Assembly: GCA_015522695.1 (NCBI GenBank)
Contig: WALT01000008.1
Location: 1-38,088 of the forward strand
From: Nitrososphaerota archaeon
GTDB lineage: Archaea > Thermoproteota > Nitrososphaeria > Conexivisphaerales > Conexivisphaeraceae
Length of the DNA: 38,088 nt
Direction of reading: 5' to 3'
A model generated the notes under the pieces. The model searched no databases, was not told the DNA's origin, and saw only the letters and a list, made by a program, of their open reading frames with translations. Position 1 is the first letter of the stretch. Every line of letters begins with the position of its first letter. Below, in pieces: positions 24,701-31,980 of the stretch. The translations under genes were made by a program, and so were the position numbers.

Positions 24701-25093
24701 AGCGGCATGATCCGGAGGCTCGTGAAATACCCGAAGCTTATCTACACCGGCTTTCCAGTATTCCCTGAGCACCTCTTCAGCATATACCTTCATAATCAGG
24801 CCTCGTCCGCTCCTGTAGCTCGACTCCGAGGGATGCGGCAGTCCTCGAACGCCGAGGAATAGATCGGCATAGTCTGTCGCTAGCTCCAGCACCGTCTTTC
24901 CTCGATCCCTAATCCCATCCAAGTAGCGATAGATGAGTCCCAGACCCTCACCTAATCCACTAGAAGACATGAGGGCTTCGTGGAGCTCTTCGAGAAGATC
25001 TTCATCGGCTTCCCTCTCGAAGAGTCTGGAGAGGAGAAGATATGCCGCACACCTACCTCTAGTCACCTTTTCCTGTAGCTCGGATGAACCCAA
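21782..25093 (-). CDS. TorD-type chaperone fused to a transhydroxylase-like molybdopterin enzyme
   Basis: One frame of 1103 residues. Residues 1-210 are a TorD/DmsD-like chaperone: helical, with EPPDHAAIELQFMAYL at 125-140, the family signature. Residues about 262-1103 are a DMSO-reductase-superfamily catalytic subunit (WDEALDIIAREVKRI, GCDPETTSWGFWSQ, LVLPASTPFEQEDF, TPTGKIEFRSVGLAE). There is no CxxCxxxC cluster. The segment NPDSFEGYYWG places Asp426-Ser427-Phe428 where pyrogallol-phloroglucinol transhydroxylase has, to my recollection, Asp-Ser-Trp with Ser on Mo, and His398 precedes it at a similar distance. So it belongs near that transhydroxylase and its relatives, including aromatic-compound enzymes. 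Start TTG 25093, or GTG 25066. No Tat signal, hence cytoplasmic. The fusion is unusual, because TorD proteins normally act in trans. Confidence 0.85.
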   Translation of the reverse strand: MGSSELQEKVTRGRCAAYLLLSRLFEREADEDLLEELHEALMSSSGLGEGLGLIYRYLDGIRDRGKTVLELATDYADLFLGVRGLPHPSESSYRSGRGLIMKVYAEEVLREYWKAGVDKLRVFHEPPDHAAIELQFMAYLCDKTLDAMRRDDDEEIEGFLEEQRKFLEKHLTYWLPKLSENIIENASTDFYRGVALLARELVEEDFRILGGGRPRRAEHMEEMRRMGDILDEFYGRSPKLTVLRRMGEEEAEKLREESERIRICYLPTNLLGLGMAELPQEVHIRAGRIIRIRPIYFDEGLVYGIAAKGREFTRPARSLPAPYEIAYKERVYSPARVRYPLRRVDWSPENRNPQNRGKSKFMRISWDEALDIIAREVKRIVDKYGTTAVAVMADGLGHSTWRSLHSYAHALCEVLGGCIHVQRNPDSFEGYYWGAKHAWGMDSYRGHQYQDDIWEDVLENTEMMICTGCDPETTSWGFWSQSGSITMDWIKRAGIKLVFISPDLNHTAAVHADKWIPIRPNTDAALYLSIAYIWIKEGTYDEEYIETHTVGFDEFKKYVMGDEDGIPKTPEWAEGITGIPVETIRALAREWARKRTSIAYHYGGPKIRGPYATEPARLEVLLSAMQGLGRPGVHHVRIPAESSRARPKPASSEPVPSVPASPDLHPSNLPRNPYVSYVFEPHEPSIPKTLLPEAILSPSIEWYGSAAINASREDQFVKHRFPREGEPGIHMLIDENGSWLTSWNGTYRMMEALRSSKLEFVLVIEPWFENDCKFADLVLPASTPFEQEDFAVRATGIPPVSIIWTDMCIEPIGEAKGDYDIIRAIEDKLGLKTLPRFEEFVKSRYEESPMAKRIDWKELKEKKMVLLPAPTSEEWEEIKRMGRVKPGLRWFYEDPEGHPLETPTGKIEFRSVGLAERFPDDGERPPVPHYIPYGETHQESLSHPRSERYPLLMVSNHPRWRVHAQGDDNPWLVELPASKISGPDGYPYEPLWMNPIDAERRGIIDGDIVKVYNDRGTVLAGAYLTNRVPKGVVRMDKGSRVDIVSIEDKIDRGGAINLISPFKTISRRCPGMTVSGYLVEVEKVDLMELTEKYPEVFGRRRSW

Positions 25094-25118
25094 CGATCAT
25101 CCTCATCCTCCTCCTTCC

Positions 25119-25130
25119 AAATATAAGCTT
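25119..25130 (-). promoter_or_regulatory. TATA box of the TorD-molybdoenzyme fusion gene
   Basis: On the minus strand GCTTATATTT lies about 33 bp before the TTG at 25093, followed by a purine-rich GGAAGGAGGAGG stretch that may aid ribosome binding. Confidence 0.5.
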
Positions 25131-25625
25131 GCCTTCTTCACATCCAGTAACAGTGGTCCTGAGATCTTTCCAGGATGGTTTCCTCACCGATCGAGTGACA
25201 TCGGGTCACGGCCCGATGTGCCCAGACCATATCAGAAAATCCTGCCGGCGGCCGATGGATCTTCTATGAATAATTTCTTCCTCGAATCCTCAAGGAGTAT
25301 GATCACTGACCTCAAGGTCACCTGGTCGCAGCGGAAGAGGATCATGGGACCAGATCGACATCGATATGGGCAGGCTCCTCCCTTCCTAGATGGGTTTTAT
25401 GGGTCCATATGAGGCGGACATTTCTTCAGGTTCTGTGATCCAGGTCATGAGATACCACAGCTAACGGGCCATTCTAGGCGACTCGAGTCCTGCCTAATGG
25501 TAAATCAGTTGGAGCTTTAAGAAAGATGATTGCAGAGCTCGAATATAACATTTTTGTTTTTCGCAAGCTTAGGATATACACTATAGACATTTCAATCGGT
25601 CATGTTGAGATCATGGAGGGAAATG
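25131..25625. other. Gene-free interval with two inverted repeats
   Basis: No supported gene. Two inverted repeats lie upstream of the molybdoenzyme promoter: ACATCGGG/CCCGATGT (25198-25219, 6-bp loop) and TGACCT/AGGTCA (25308-25321, 2-bp spacer). Either could be an operator. A plus-strand frame from 24933 to 25412 is mostly antisense to the fusion gene and is not accepted. Confidence 0.45.
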
Positions 25626-26330
25626 CTAGATCCCCAGATAGGCCTTTTTCACATGTGGATTATTTAATAGCCCCTCACCTATATCCTCGAGGACTATCCT
25701 TCCGTTCTCCAATACGTATCCCCTATCAGCTATGGAGAGCGCCTTTTGTACGTTCTGCTCCACAAGTAGTATAGATACACCTTCTTCATATATTTTCTTC
25801 ACCGCATCGAACACCTGCATCACCAGTATAGGTGCAAGGCCGAGGGATGGCTCGTCCAGCATGAGTAGTTTCGGTTTGCTCATGAGCGCCCTTCCCACCG
25901 CCAACATCTGTCTCTCTCCACCGCTCATCGTCCCGGCGAGCTGTTTCTCCCTCTCTTTCAGTCTCGGGAAAAGCGTGTACACCCACTCGATCGTATCAAA
26001 TCTCTTCTCCCACGCCTCCTTCGTATATGCACCGAGCTCCAGGTTTTCCTTCACCGTCATCTGCGGAAAGAGCCTTCTCCCCTCGGGCACTTGGACTACT
26101 CCTTCCTCGACTATCTTATGAGGAGGGATTCCATCTATTCTCTTATCCAAGAAGTGCACGCTACCGGAACGAGGGTGTAGGAGCCCGGATATCGTCCTTA
26201 AGGTGGTCGTTTTCCCCGCTCCATTGGAGCCCACGAGGGCTACTATCTCACCCTTCTCGACCTTCAGGGATACGCCCCAGAGCGCCTGCAGGTCTCCATA
26301 GAAGACATCTATGTCACTTACATCGAGCAC
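25626..26330 (-). CDS. livF: Branched-chain-amino-acid-type ABC transporter ATPase LivF
   Basis: ATP-binding subunit of a Liv/HAAT-type importer. Walker A is GSNGAGKTTTLR, the signature is MSGGERQMLAVGRALMSKP, and Walker B is LLMLDEPSLGLAP. The family-specific block VLLVEQNVQKALSIADRGYV contains a Gln-Asn where most ABC ATPases have the H-loop His, usual for LivF. It is the last gene of the minus-strand liv operon, 11 bp after livG. It acts at the cytoplasmic face with LivH/LivM. The substrate may be a branched amino acid or another carboxylate such as an aromatic acid. Confidence 0.95.
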   Translation of the reverse strand: MLDVSDIDVFYGDLQALWGVSLKVEKGEIVALVGSNGAGKTTTLRTISGLLHPRSGSVHFLDKRIDGIPPHKIVEEGVVQVPEGRRLFPQMTVKENLELGAYTKEAWEKRFDTIEWVYTLFPRLKEREKQLAGTMSGGERQMLAVGRALMSKPKLLMLDEPSLGLAPILVMQVFDAVKKIYEEGVSILLVEQNVQKALSIADRGYVLENGRIVLEDIGEGLLNNPHVKKAYLGI

Positions 26331-26341
26331 ACTCTCACCTC

Positions 26342-27061
26342 CTAGATCATGTATTTCTCCCCTAGGTAAGCTTCTATGACCTTGGCGCTATTGGCTATCT
26401 CCTCCGGCGGTCCTTCAGCTATCTTCTCACCATGATGTAGCACGATGATCCTCTTGGATATGCTCATCACGGCCCTCATCACGTGCTCGACCATGATTAT
26501 CGTCACACCCCTTCTGTTTATCTCCTTTATCACCTCCAACATCTCGGATATCTCGGTCGGGTTGAGTCCGGCTACTACCTCATCCAATAGGAGCAGCTTG
26601 GGGTCGAGGGCAAGGGCCCTCGCCAGCTCGACCTTCTTCCTCATGGCGAGTGGTAGCTCCTTGGCTTTACGCTTCATCACATCCTTAAGTCCGACGAGGT
26701 CGAGGATCTCCTCCACTTTGGCCTCGGCTTCGGAGAGGGACGCGCCCTTTGTCAGAGCTCCTACCATCGTGTTTTCGAGCACGGTCATATTATGAAACGG
26801 TTTTACGAGCTGGAACGTCCTGGCTATTCCCATCTTCGCCCTCTCATGTGATGATTTCCTCGTAACGTCTTTACCATCGAATATCACCTTTCCCGAGGTG
26901 GGATTATAGTACCCAGCTATACAGTTGAAGGTCGTGGTCTTCCCGCTACCGTTCGGGCCTATCATCCCCATAAGCTCGCCCTTATCGACCTCGAAGGATA
27001 ACTCTTTGACAGCGATCAATCCCCCGAACGCCTTAGTTAACCTGTCGACCTCGAGTATCAT
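26342..27061 (-). CDS. livG: Branched-chain-amino-acid-type ABC transporter ATPase LivG
   Basis: Second ATPase of the importer, 239 residues. Walker A is GPNGSGKTTTFNCIAGYY, the Q-loop region is ARTFQLVKPFHNMTVLEN (characteristic of LivG), and the signature area is LPLAMRKKVELARALALDP, where the canonical LSGGQ is altered to LPLAM. Walker B is LLLLDEVVAGLNP, and the H-loop is MVEHVMRAVMSIS. Signature divergence is unusual but the rest is intact. It lies 8 bp after livM. Confidence 0.93.
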   Translation of the reverse strand: MILEVDRLTKAFGGLIAVKELSFEVDKGELMGMIGPNGSGKTTTFNCIAGYYNPTSGKVIFDGKDVTRKSSHERAKMGIARTFQLVKPFHNMTVLENTMVGALTKGASLSEAEAKVEEILDLVGLKDVMKRKAKELPLAMRKKVELARALALDPKLLLLDEVVAGLNPTEISEMLEVIKEINRRGVTIIMVEHVMRAVMSISKRIIVLHHGEKIAEGPPEEIANSAKVIEAYLGEKYMI

Positions 27062-27068
27062 AGTCAGG

Positions 27069-28079
27069 TTATCCTACCCCTCCTCGTAAGAGTTTTTCAT
27101 CTATATAACCCCAAATGCCCGTCGGCAACACCAGTACCACCGCCACGACTATGGCTCCGAATGTGAATATATCGAAGCCAGCCGCAACCCCTATGTATGC
27201 CCTTAGATACTCTCCTAGGCCCACCCTCACTAGAGAACCGATTATCGGACCTATAACCGTTCCCATACCTCCTACTATTCCTATCACAAGGGCATCTAGA
27301 CCGGTGAAGGGGCTCAGCACTCCTCCAGCCTCCCAGGCCGGATCGATGTATCCCATATAGTTCGCGTAAAGTCCTCCAGCTATCCCAGCAAAAGCGGCGC
27401 TGACCAGCATCGCAAGCATCTTCAGTTTAAATGTATTAACACCTAGGGACGCAGCGGCGTCCTCATCCTCCCTTACCGAACGGAAGAGTAGACCATATTT
27501 CGATCTCGTCAGTTTATATGTTAGATAAAACGCTATTATCATGAACACCAGTGTGATATAATACCAGCTGAACTTGCTTTTGAAATCTATGATAAAACCG
27601 AACATGTTGACCGGTTGAGGTACAGGTACTGGCACGCCCTCTGCACCTCTCGTGACACCTGACCAAGCCAATATGATGAGCCTGACCATCTCCGCAAACG
27701 CTAACGTAGCGAGCGCGAAGTAGAAGCCCCTCAGTTTGAACGTCACCGCCCCCAGAGCCATGCCCGTCACTATCGCCATCGCCGCTGAGGCTATGAGGGT
27801 TAGCCAAGGATCCATATGATAGAAGTACACCAGGAGGGCGGAAGCATAGGCACCTGTACCTAAGAGGACCTCATGTCCCAATGAAACCTGTCCAGCATAG
27901 CCAGCTAGGATGTTCCATGACTGTCCGAAAACAGCATATATCATCGCCAGGATCAATATATGTAGGAGGTATAGCCGATAGGGTGTAGCATAAATCGCCG
28001 GCGGTATTAAAAATAGCACTATTATACCCACCGTTTCCAATAGGAGCCTCGATCTGTCGGTGATACCGAGCTTCATCAC
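27069..28079 (-). CDS. livM: ABC transporter permease LivM
   Basis: Membrane permease of 336 residues with about ten hydrophobic helices. Hallmarks are YAVFGQSWNILAGYAGQVSL with GHEVLLGTGAY, LRGFYFALATLAFAEMVRLI, the cytoplasmic EAA-like loop VREDEDAAASLGVNTFKLK, and GGMGTVIGPIIGSLV. The GTG/ATG start overlaps the livH stop (GTGATGA), so translation is coupled. It pairs with LivH to form the channel. Confidence 0.95.
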   Translation of the reverse strand: MMKLGITDRSRLLLETVGIIVLFLIPPAIYATPYRLYLLHILILAMIYAVFGQSWNILAGYAGQVSLGHEVLLGTGAYASALLVYFYHMDPWLTLIASAAMAIVTGMALGAVTFKLRGFYFALATLAFAEMVRLIILAWSGVTRGAEGVPVPVPQPVNMFGFIIDFKSKFSWYYITLVFMIIAFYLTYKLTRSKYGLLFRSVREDEDAAASLGVNTFKLKMLAMLVSAAFAGIAGGLYANYMGYIDPAWEAGGVLSPFTGLDALVIGIVGGMGTVIGPIIGSLVRVGLGEYLRAYIGVAAGFDIFTFGAIVVAVVLVLPTGIWGYIDEKLLRGGVG

Positions 28080-28969
28080 ATCTTACCACCTAGAAGACCT
28101 TGTGGTCTTATGAGGAGAATTCCCAGGAAGATGGCGTATGCCACGACATCCTTGATGGACGCTGGGATGAATATCACTGCTATCGATTCTGCAAGACCTA
28201 TAATCAAGGCGCCATAGAACACACCCAGGATGCTGCCGAGACCGCCGAGGACGCATATTATGAACATCAACAGTACGAGTTGCTCGCCAACCCAAGGGTA
28301 TAGATAATAGACGAGGGAAAGGAGGGATCCTCCGAGGGCAGCGAGACCTAACCCTATCCCCATGCTCAGCGTATGCATCCTATCGACATCTATCCCCATC
28401 AGGGCAGCGGCATCCGGATCCTGACTGACCGCCCTGATGGCTTTCCCCACCTTTGTACGGATGAGGAAGAAATATAGCATCAAATATACTATTACGGCGA
28501 ACATGAAGACGACAGTATATCCCATATCTAAACCGATTCCTCCTATACTGAAGGTCGTCCCCCAGTACGGGTTCGGTACCCGTCTGAAATTGCTCGTCCA
28601 GATCATTTGTGCCCCACTGGCCAGGGCTAACGATGCACCATACGTCAATATGACTGAACTGTTTATCATCTCCTCCAGTGGCCTTTTGAATAGCGGTTTA
28701 ACGAGCCACATGAATGGAAACCCGACCGCGAACATGACGGCGAAGGACACCGGAAGGGAGAGGAGCGGTGGGACGCCGAAGATCGTAAGGAGCCAAAATG
28801 TAATGTACATCCCCAACATCGCGAAGTCGCCATGCGCCAGGTTGATCACCTTCATCACGCCGAATATCATGGAAAGTCCTACAGCTATGATCGCATAAAG
28901 TCCTCCCAGAAATATTCCATATACGATGCTCGATGGAAGTAGCGCCAGCACCATTTCTAGGCTGAGCAT
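28076..28969 (-). CDS. livH: ABC transporter permease LivH
   Basis: Permease of 297 residues with eight or so helices. Hallmarks are GGLYAIIAVGLSMIFGVMKV, INLAHGDFAMLGMYITFWL, the coupling loop IRAVSQDPDAAALMGIDVDR, and VLGGLGSILGVFYGALIIG. It is the first gene after the presumed termination zone behind livK. Upstream AT-rich sequence may add an internal promoter, but read-through from livK is the default. Confidence 0.95.
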   Translation of the reverse strand: MLSLEMVLALLPSSIVYGIFLGGLYAIIAVGLSMIFGVMKVINLAHGDFAMLGMYITFWLLTIFGVPPLLSLPVSFAVMFAVGFPFMWLVKPLFKRPLEEMINSSVILTYGASLALASGAQMIWTSNFRRVPNPYWGTTFSIGGIGLDMGYTVVFMFAVIVYLMLYFFLIRTKVGKAIRAVSQDPDAAALMGIDVDRMHTLSMGIGLGLAALGGSLLSLVYYLYPWVGEQLVLLMFIICVLGGLGSILGVFYGALIIGLAESIAVIFIPASIKDVVAYAIFLGILLIRPQGLLGGKM

Positions 28970-29027
28970 CGCATCAGTCTTACCAAGAAGCCAATTAAAA
29001 AATGTTAAGGCTTAAAGGCAGGGGCAC

Positions 29028-29051
29028 AAAAAACTGATATTATAAAAAAAG
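29028..29051 (-). terminator. U-run terminator/attenuator between livK and livH
   Basis: On the minus strand two T-runs (seven and six T) follow the livK stop within about 50 bp, and a third T-run lies near 28997-29002. Archaeal polymerase stops at such runs, so many transcripts may end after livK, giving an excess of binding protein over the permease and ATPases, as is common for ABC importers. Confidence 0.5.
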
Positions 29052-29077
29052 TGAAGTAGTGGTGTCCAGTCCTGCGT

Positions 29078-30490
29078 CTACGGCGTTGTTAGTGCTGCAA
29101 CAGCGGCCTTCGGCGGATATACTGCGTAGAATGATAGACCGTTCGACTGCCATGGGATGTTCGCAGGTATTCCATCTACCTGACGTACCTTCTGTATCTG
29201 GTAGGTCACCAGATTGTACTTCCACCAACCGGCATGGCCGTTAGGATAGAAGAGTATTGGACCCATCCATGGCAGGAACATGTTCGTAGATGCGATGGCA
29301 TTCCTTAGATCCGTGTGATCAAGTGATTTCGCCCTCGTCACGGCATCCTTGATTATGTACATCACGCCTATGCCGGCCCATGCCTGGAAGTCTATCGGCC
29401 TCTTGTACTTATCCCAGAACTTATAGCTTATATCCATGACTGCAGGTAGATATGGCCATTTCTTGTTAGGCCAGAACTCGGAGGCCATAACCATACCCTC
29501 AGCGCCCTTTCCGGTCAGATCGATGAACTTCAGGGTCTGCGGTCCAGCGCCAGAGATGGTCGAAATCGGCACGTTGATTCCTACCTCCTTGGATTGCTTC
29601 ATTATCAATGCTGCGTCCGTCAGATAGCTCACCAAGCCGATGAGATCGGGATTGGTCGCCTTAACCTTCTGCAGTGTTGGCCTGAAGTCCGGCGTCCTCT
29701 TCTCATATGGCTCATCATAGACTATCGTCCATCCATACTGTGGAGCCAGCTTCTTGATGGCCCTCAGTGAAGCCTGACCATACTCACTGTTCTCGGCGAG
29801 TATGGCGACCCTCTTCGCCTTAGGATAGAGCATGCTGAGTACATGACCCATCATCAACATGTACTCAGTCGAGTTCGGCGCGGTCCTGAATACCCAGTGA
29901 TAACCTCTAGCGGTTATCGTGTCTGCACTGCAGCCTATCGTCACATAGGGTACGTGATACTTCTCGGTGACATCCTCGATCGTGTAGCCAGCTCCGCTGG
30001 CGAACCCGCCGACTACGACGTTGACCTTGTCGACCGTTATCAGCTTCTCGGCTGCAGCCGCAGCAGCCTTATAGTCGATCCCGAAGTCCTCTATATGGAG
30101 CTCTATCTTGGCCCCCAACACTCCACCCTTGGCGTTTATCTCATCGGTGGCGAACTTCACGCCATCCAGGCCGCTCTCGCCGAAGTAGGCCAACGGTCCA
30201 CTGAGCGGTTGGACGACGCCGACCTTGATCACCTTTCCAGCTAACGGAGCGGCCGCAGGCGCTGTGACCGTCTTCGTCGCAGTGACAGTACTCGTAGCGG
30301 TAACCGTTTTGGCCGCACCTGGCGCTGTGACCGTCTTCGTGGTGGTGACGGTGACGGGCGCAGGGACGGCGCTGAGTCCCCAGAAGTAGCCACCTGCGAT
30401 ACCGACGACGAAACCGACGATTACTGCAATTGTCGCTACTATAGCTGCTGATAAAACTACTCCTCTTCTCATTCTCTCCGCATAGTACAT
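29078..30490 (-). CDS. livK: ABC transporter substrate-binding protein LivK-like
   Basis: Periplasmic-binding-protein type I fold of about 470 residues. An N-terminal membrane anchor (RRGVVLSAAIVATIAVIVGF) is followed by a Thr/Ala-rich linker with repeated TKTVTA units, the typical extracytoplasmic stalk of archaeal binding proteins, often glycosylated. The ligand domain starts at KVIKVGVVQPLSGPLAYFGE and includes KIELHIEDFGIDYKAAAAAA, VNVVVGGFASGAGYTIEDV, RVAILAENSEYGQASLRAIK and FQAWAGIGVMYIIKDAVTRA. The start is ATG 30490; TTG 30502 and ATG 30472 are alternatives. TATA-like words lie at 30501-30512 and 30523-30530. The ligand may be a branched amino acid or an aromatic acid; the family covers both. 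Confidence 0.92.
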   Translation of the reverse strand: MYYAERMRRGVVLSAAIVATIAVIVGFVVGIAGGYFWGLSAVPAPVTVTTTKTVTAPGAAKTVTATSTVTATKTVTAPAAAPLAGKVIKVGVVQPLSGPLAYFGESGLDGVKFATDEINAKGGVLGAKIELHIEDFGIDYKAAAAAAEKLITVDKVNVVVGGFASGAGYTIEDVTEKYHVPYVTIGCSADTITARGYHWVFRTAPNSTEYMLMMGHVLSMLYPKAKRVAILAENSEYGQASLRAIKKLAPQYGWTIVYDEPYEKRTPDFRPTLQKVKATNPDLIGLVSYLTDAALIMKQSKEVGINVPISTISGAGPQTLKFIDLTGKGAEGMVMASEFWPNKKWPYLPAVMDISYKFWDKYKRPIDFQAWAGIGVMYIIKDAVTRAKSLDHTDLRNAIASTNMFLPWMGPILFYPNGHAGWWKYNLVTYQIQKVRQVDGIPANIPWQSNGLSFYAVYPPKAAVAALTTP

Positions 30491-30779
30491 ACTAGTCCCC
30501 AATATTTATAATTTACGTAAACGATATAAACAGCAATATGGAATGTGGTCCTAGATCAATTAGTATTAATCGATATCGAAACAGAACAGAGAAAGAGGAA
30601 TAGAATATACGGATTCCACCAAGAAGCTCGATCGGCACCCCCATAATAATCTATATACATATCTATACACATCATGATATCGATGTCCATAGTGATATCA
30701 CCGACAGATCCAGGTTGGGATTGTTCATTCCCGATCCGATGACAAAAGACGGAAATATCCGTTAGACCTTCCGCTCGTC

Positions 30780-31919
30780 GTGCACAGGGGGATTGGTGAA
30801 TCTGGAACATACGTCGGTATAGCGTTCATGGTGCTCCTGGTGACGTTCGCCTTGAGATATGGCTATGGTGTTGTCGCCAAACCCATGGCGACGGAACTCT
30901 CGCTGAGCAATGAACAGGTGGGTGCGATAGCCAGTGCCTATTTTCTGATATATGCCGCATCGACCCCGATAGCCGGTTTCCTCGCGGACGTCGTGAGCGT
31001 TAGGGCGATCCTCGCCGGCTTCATGGCGATGATGGGCTTCGGTTCGTTCCTCACGGCATCATGTGGGGACTTCTATTCCTGTGTACTAGCTTATGCGCTT
31101 GTAGGTGCAGGAAGCGGAGCTGGCTGGGCCCCCATGGCAACCCTCTCCAGGAGGGTTCTGCCGAGGTCTAGGCGTGGCCTGACGCTAGGGATAATCGACT
31201 CTGGAAGTTCAGTTGGCTTCTTCATGGCGAGCCTCCTCCCTCCTCTTCTGCTTGAAGGTGGATATAGCTGGAGGCTCAGCTGGATCATCTGGGGTATATT
31301 GTCCTTGATCGTGGCCATCGCTGCCGCAACGTCGATGCCCGGAATGAGGGGTGGACAGCATCTGAGCCCTCTAAGAGGCTCCAAGGTTTGGATCATAGCT
31401 GCATCCTACATGATGTTCGGTAGCGCGCTAGCGATTCCGCTTACCTTCGTGGTGAAGTTCGGAGTGGAGGAGATGGGGATGGTATATGCCGCTGCTGCGA
31501 TGATCGCAGCGACGATAGCCCTGTCGAGCATTCCAGGAAAGATCGCGATATCTCACGTATCCGATAGATATGGAAGGCACAGGATACTCGCCACAAGCCT
31601 CTTATTACTAGCGGTCGGAATAGCGTTGACCGCGACGTTCCGCTCCCCGATGACCTCCTACATCTTCGCGATCATGATAGGATTGGGATATGGAGGTGCT
31701 ATACCCATCTACGCTGCCATGGCAGCCGATACCAGCGAGATGGCTGGTACCGTACTTGGAATGTGGACCGTGTTCTTCTCGCTGGGCTATGCTACGACCT
31801 CGTGGGCTGCTGGACGATTGACGGACATCGTTGGCAGCTATATACCATCTTTCATCTTGGCTGCTGGACTGGCTTGTACAGCTGCGCTCCTCATCCTCGT
31901 AGCCAGGATTTTGCACTGA
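30780..31919 (+). CDS. MFS transporter (first of a tandem pair)
   Basis: Major facilitator protein of 379 residues with twelve hydrophobic helices. The N-terminal FALRYGYGVVAKPMATELSL and NEQVGAIASAYFLIYAASTP, followed by GFLADVVSVRAILAGF, and the second-half SHVSDRYGRHRILATSLLLL are MFS motifs. The resemblance is to carboxylate and oxalate/formate-antiporter-like members, though the substrate is unknown. The GTG start at 30780 is the only one that keeps helix 1; upstream 30503-30779 is AT-rich with no gene. Adjacent to a close relative at 31981, it may have arisen by tandem duplication. Confidence 0.87.
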   Translation: MHRGIGESGTYVGIAFMVLLVTFALRYGYGVVAKPMATELSLSNEQVGAIASAYFLIYAASTPIAGFLADVVSVRAILAGFMAMMGFGSFLTASCGDFYSCVLAYALVGAGSGAGWAPMATLSRRVLPRSRRGLTLGIIDSGSSVGFFMASLLPPLLLEGGYSWRLSWIIWGILSLIVAIAAATSMPGMRGGQHLSPLRGSKVWIIAASYMMFGSALAIPLTFVVKFGVEEMGMVYAAAAMIAATIALSSIPGKIAISHVSDRYGRHRILATSLLLLAVGIALTATFRSPMTSYIFAIMIGLGYGGAIPIYAAMAADTSEMAGTVLGMWTVFFSLGYATTSWAAGRLTDIVGSYIPSFILAAGLACTAALLILVARILH

Positions 31920-31951
31920 GGCTGCACATCGGCTGGATATAATATCATCAG

Positions 31952-31960
31952 CTTTATATC
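31952..31960 (+). promoter_or_regulatory. TATA box of the second MFS gene
   Basis: CTTTATATC is centred about 26 bp before the ATG at 31981, implying a leaderless transcript, so the second MFS gene has its own promoter. Confidence 0.6.
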
Positions 31961-31980
31961 AACCTCTAAAACCTACGAGG

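Noticed and set aside
24933-25412. 159-codon plus-strand frame
   Set aside because: Its first part is the complement of the TorD domain, and the remainder is Ser/Pro/Arg-rich with no family.
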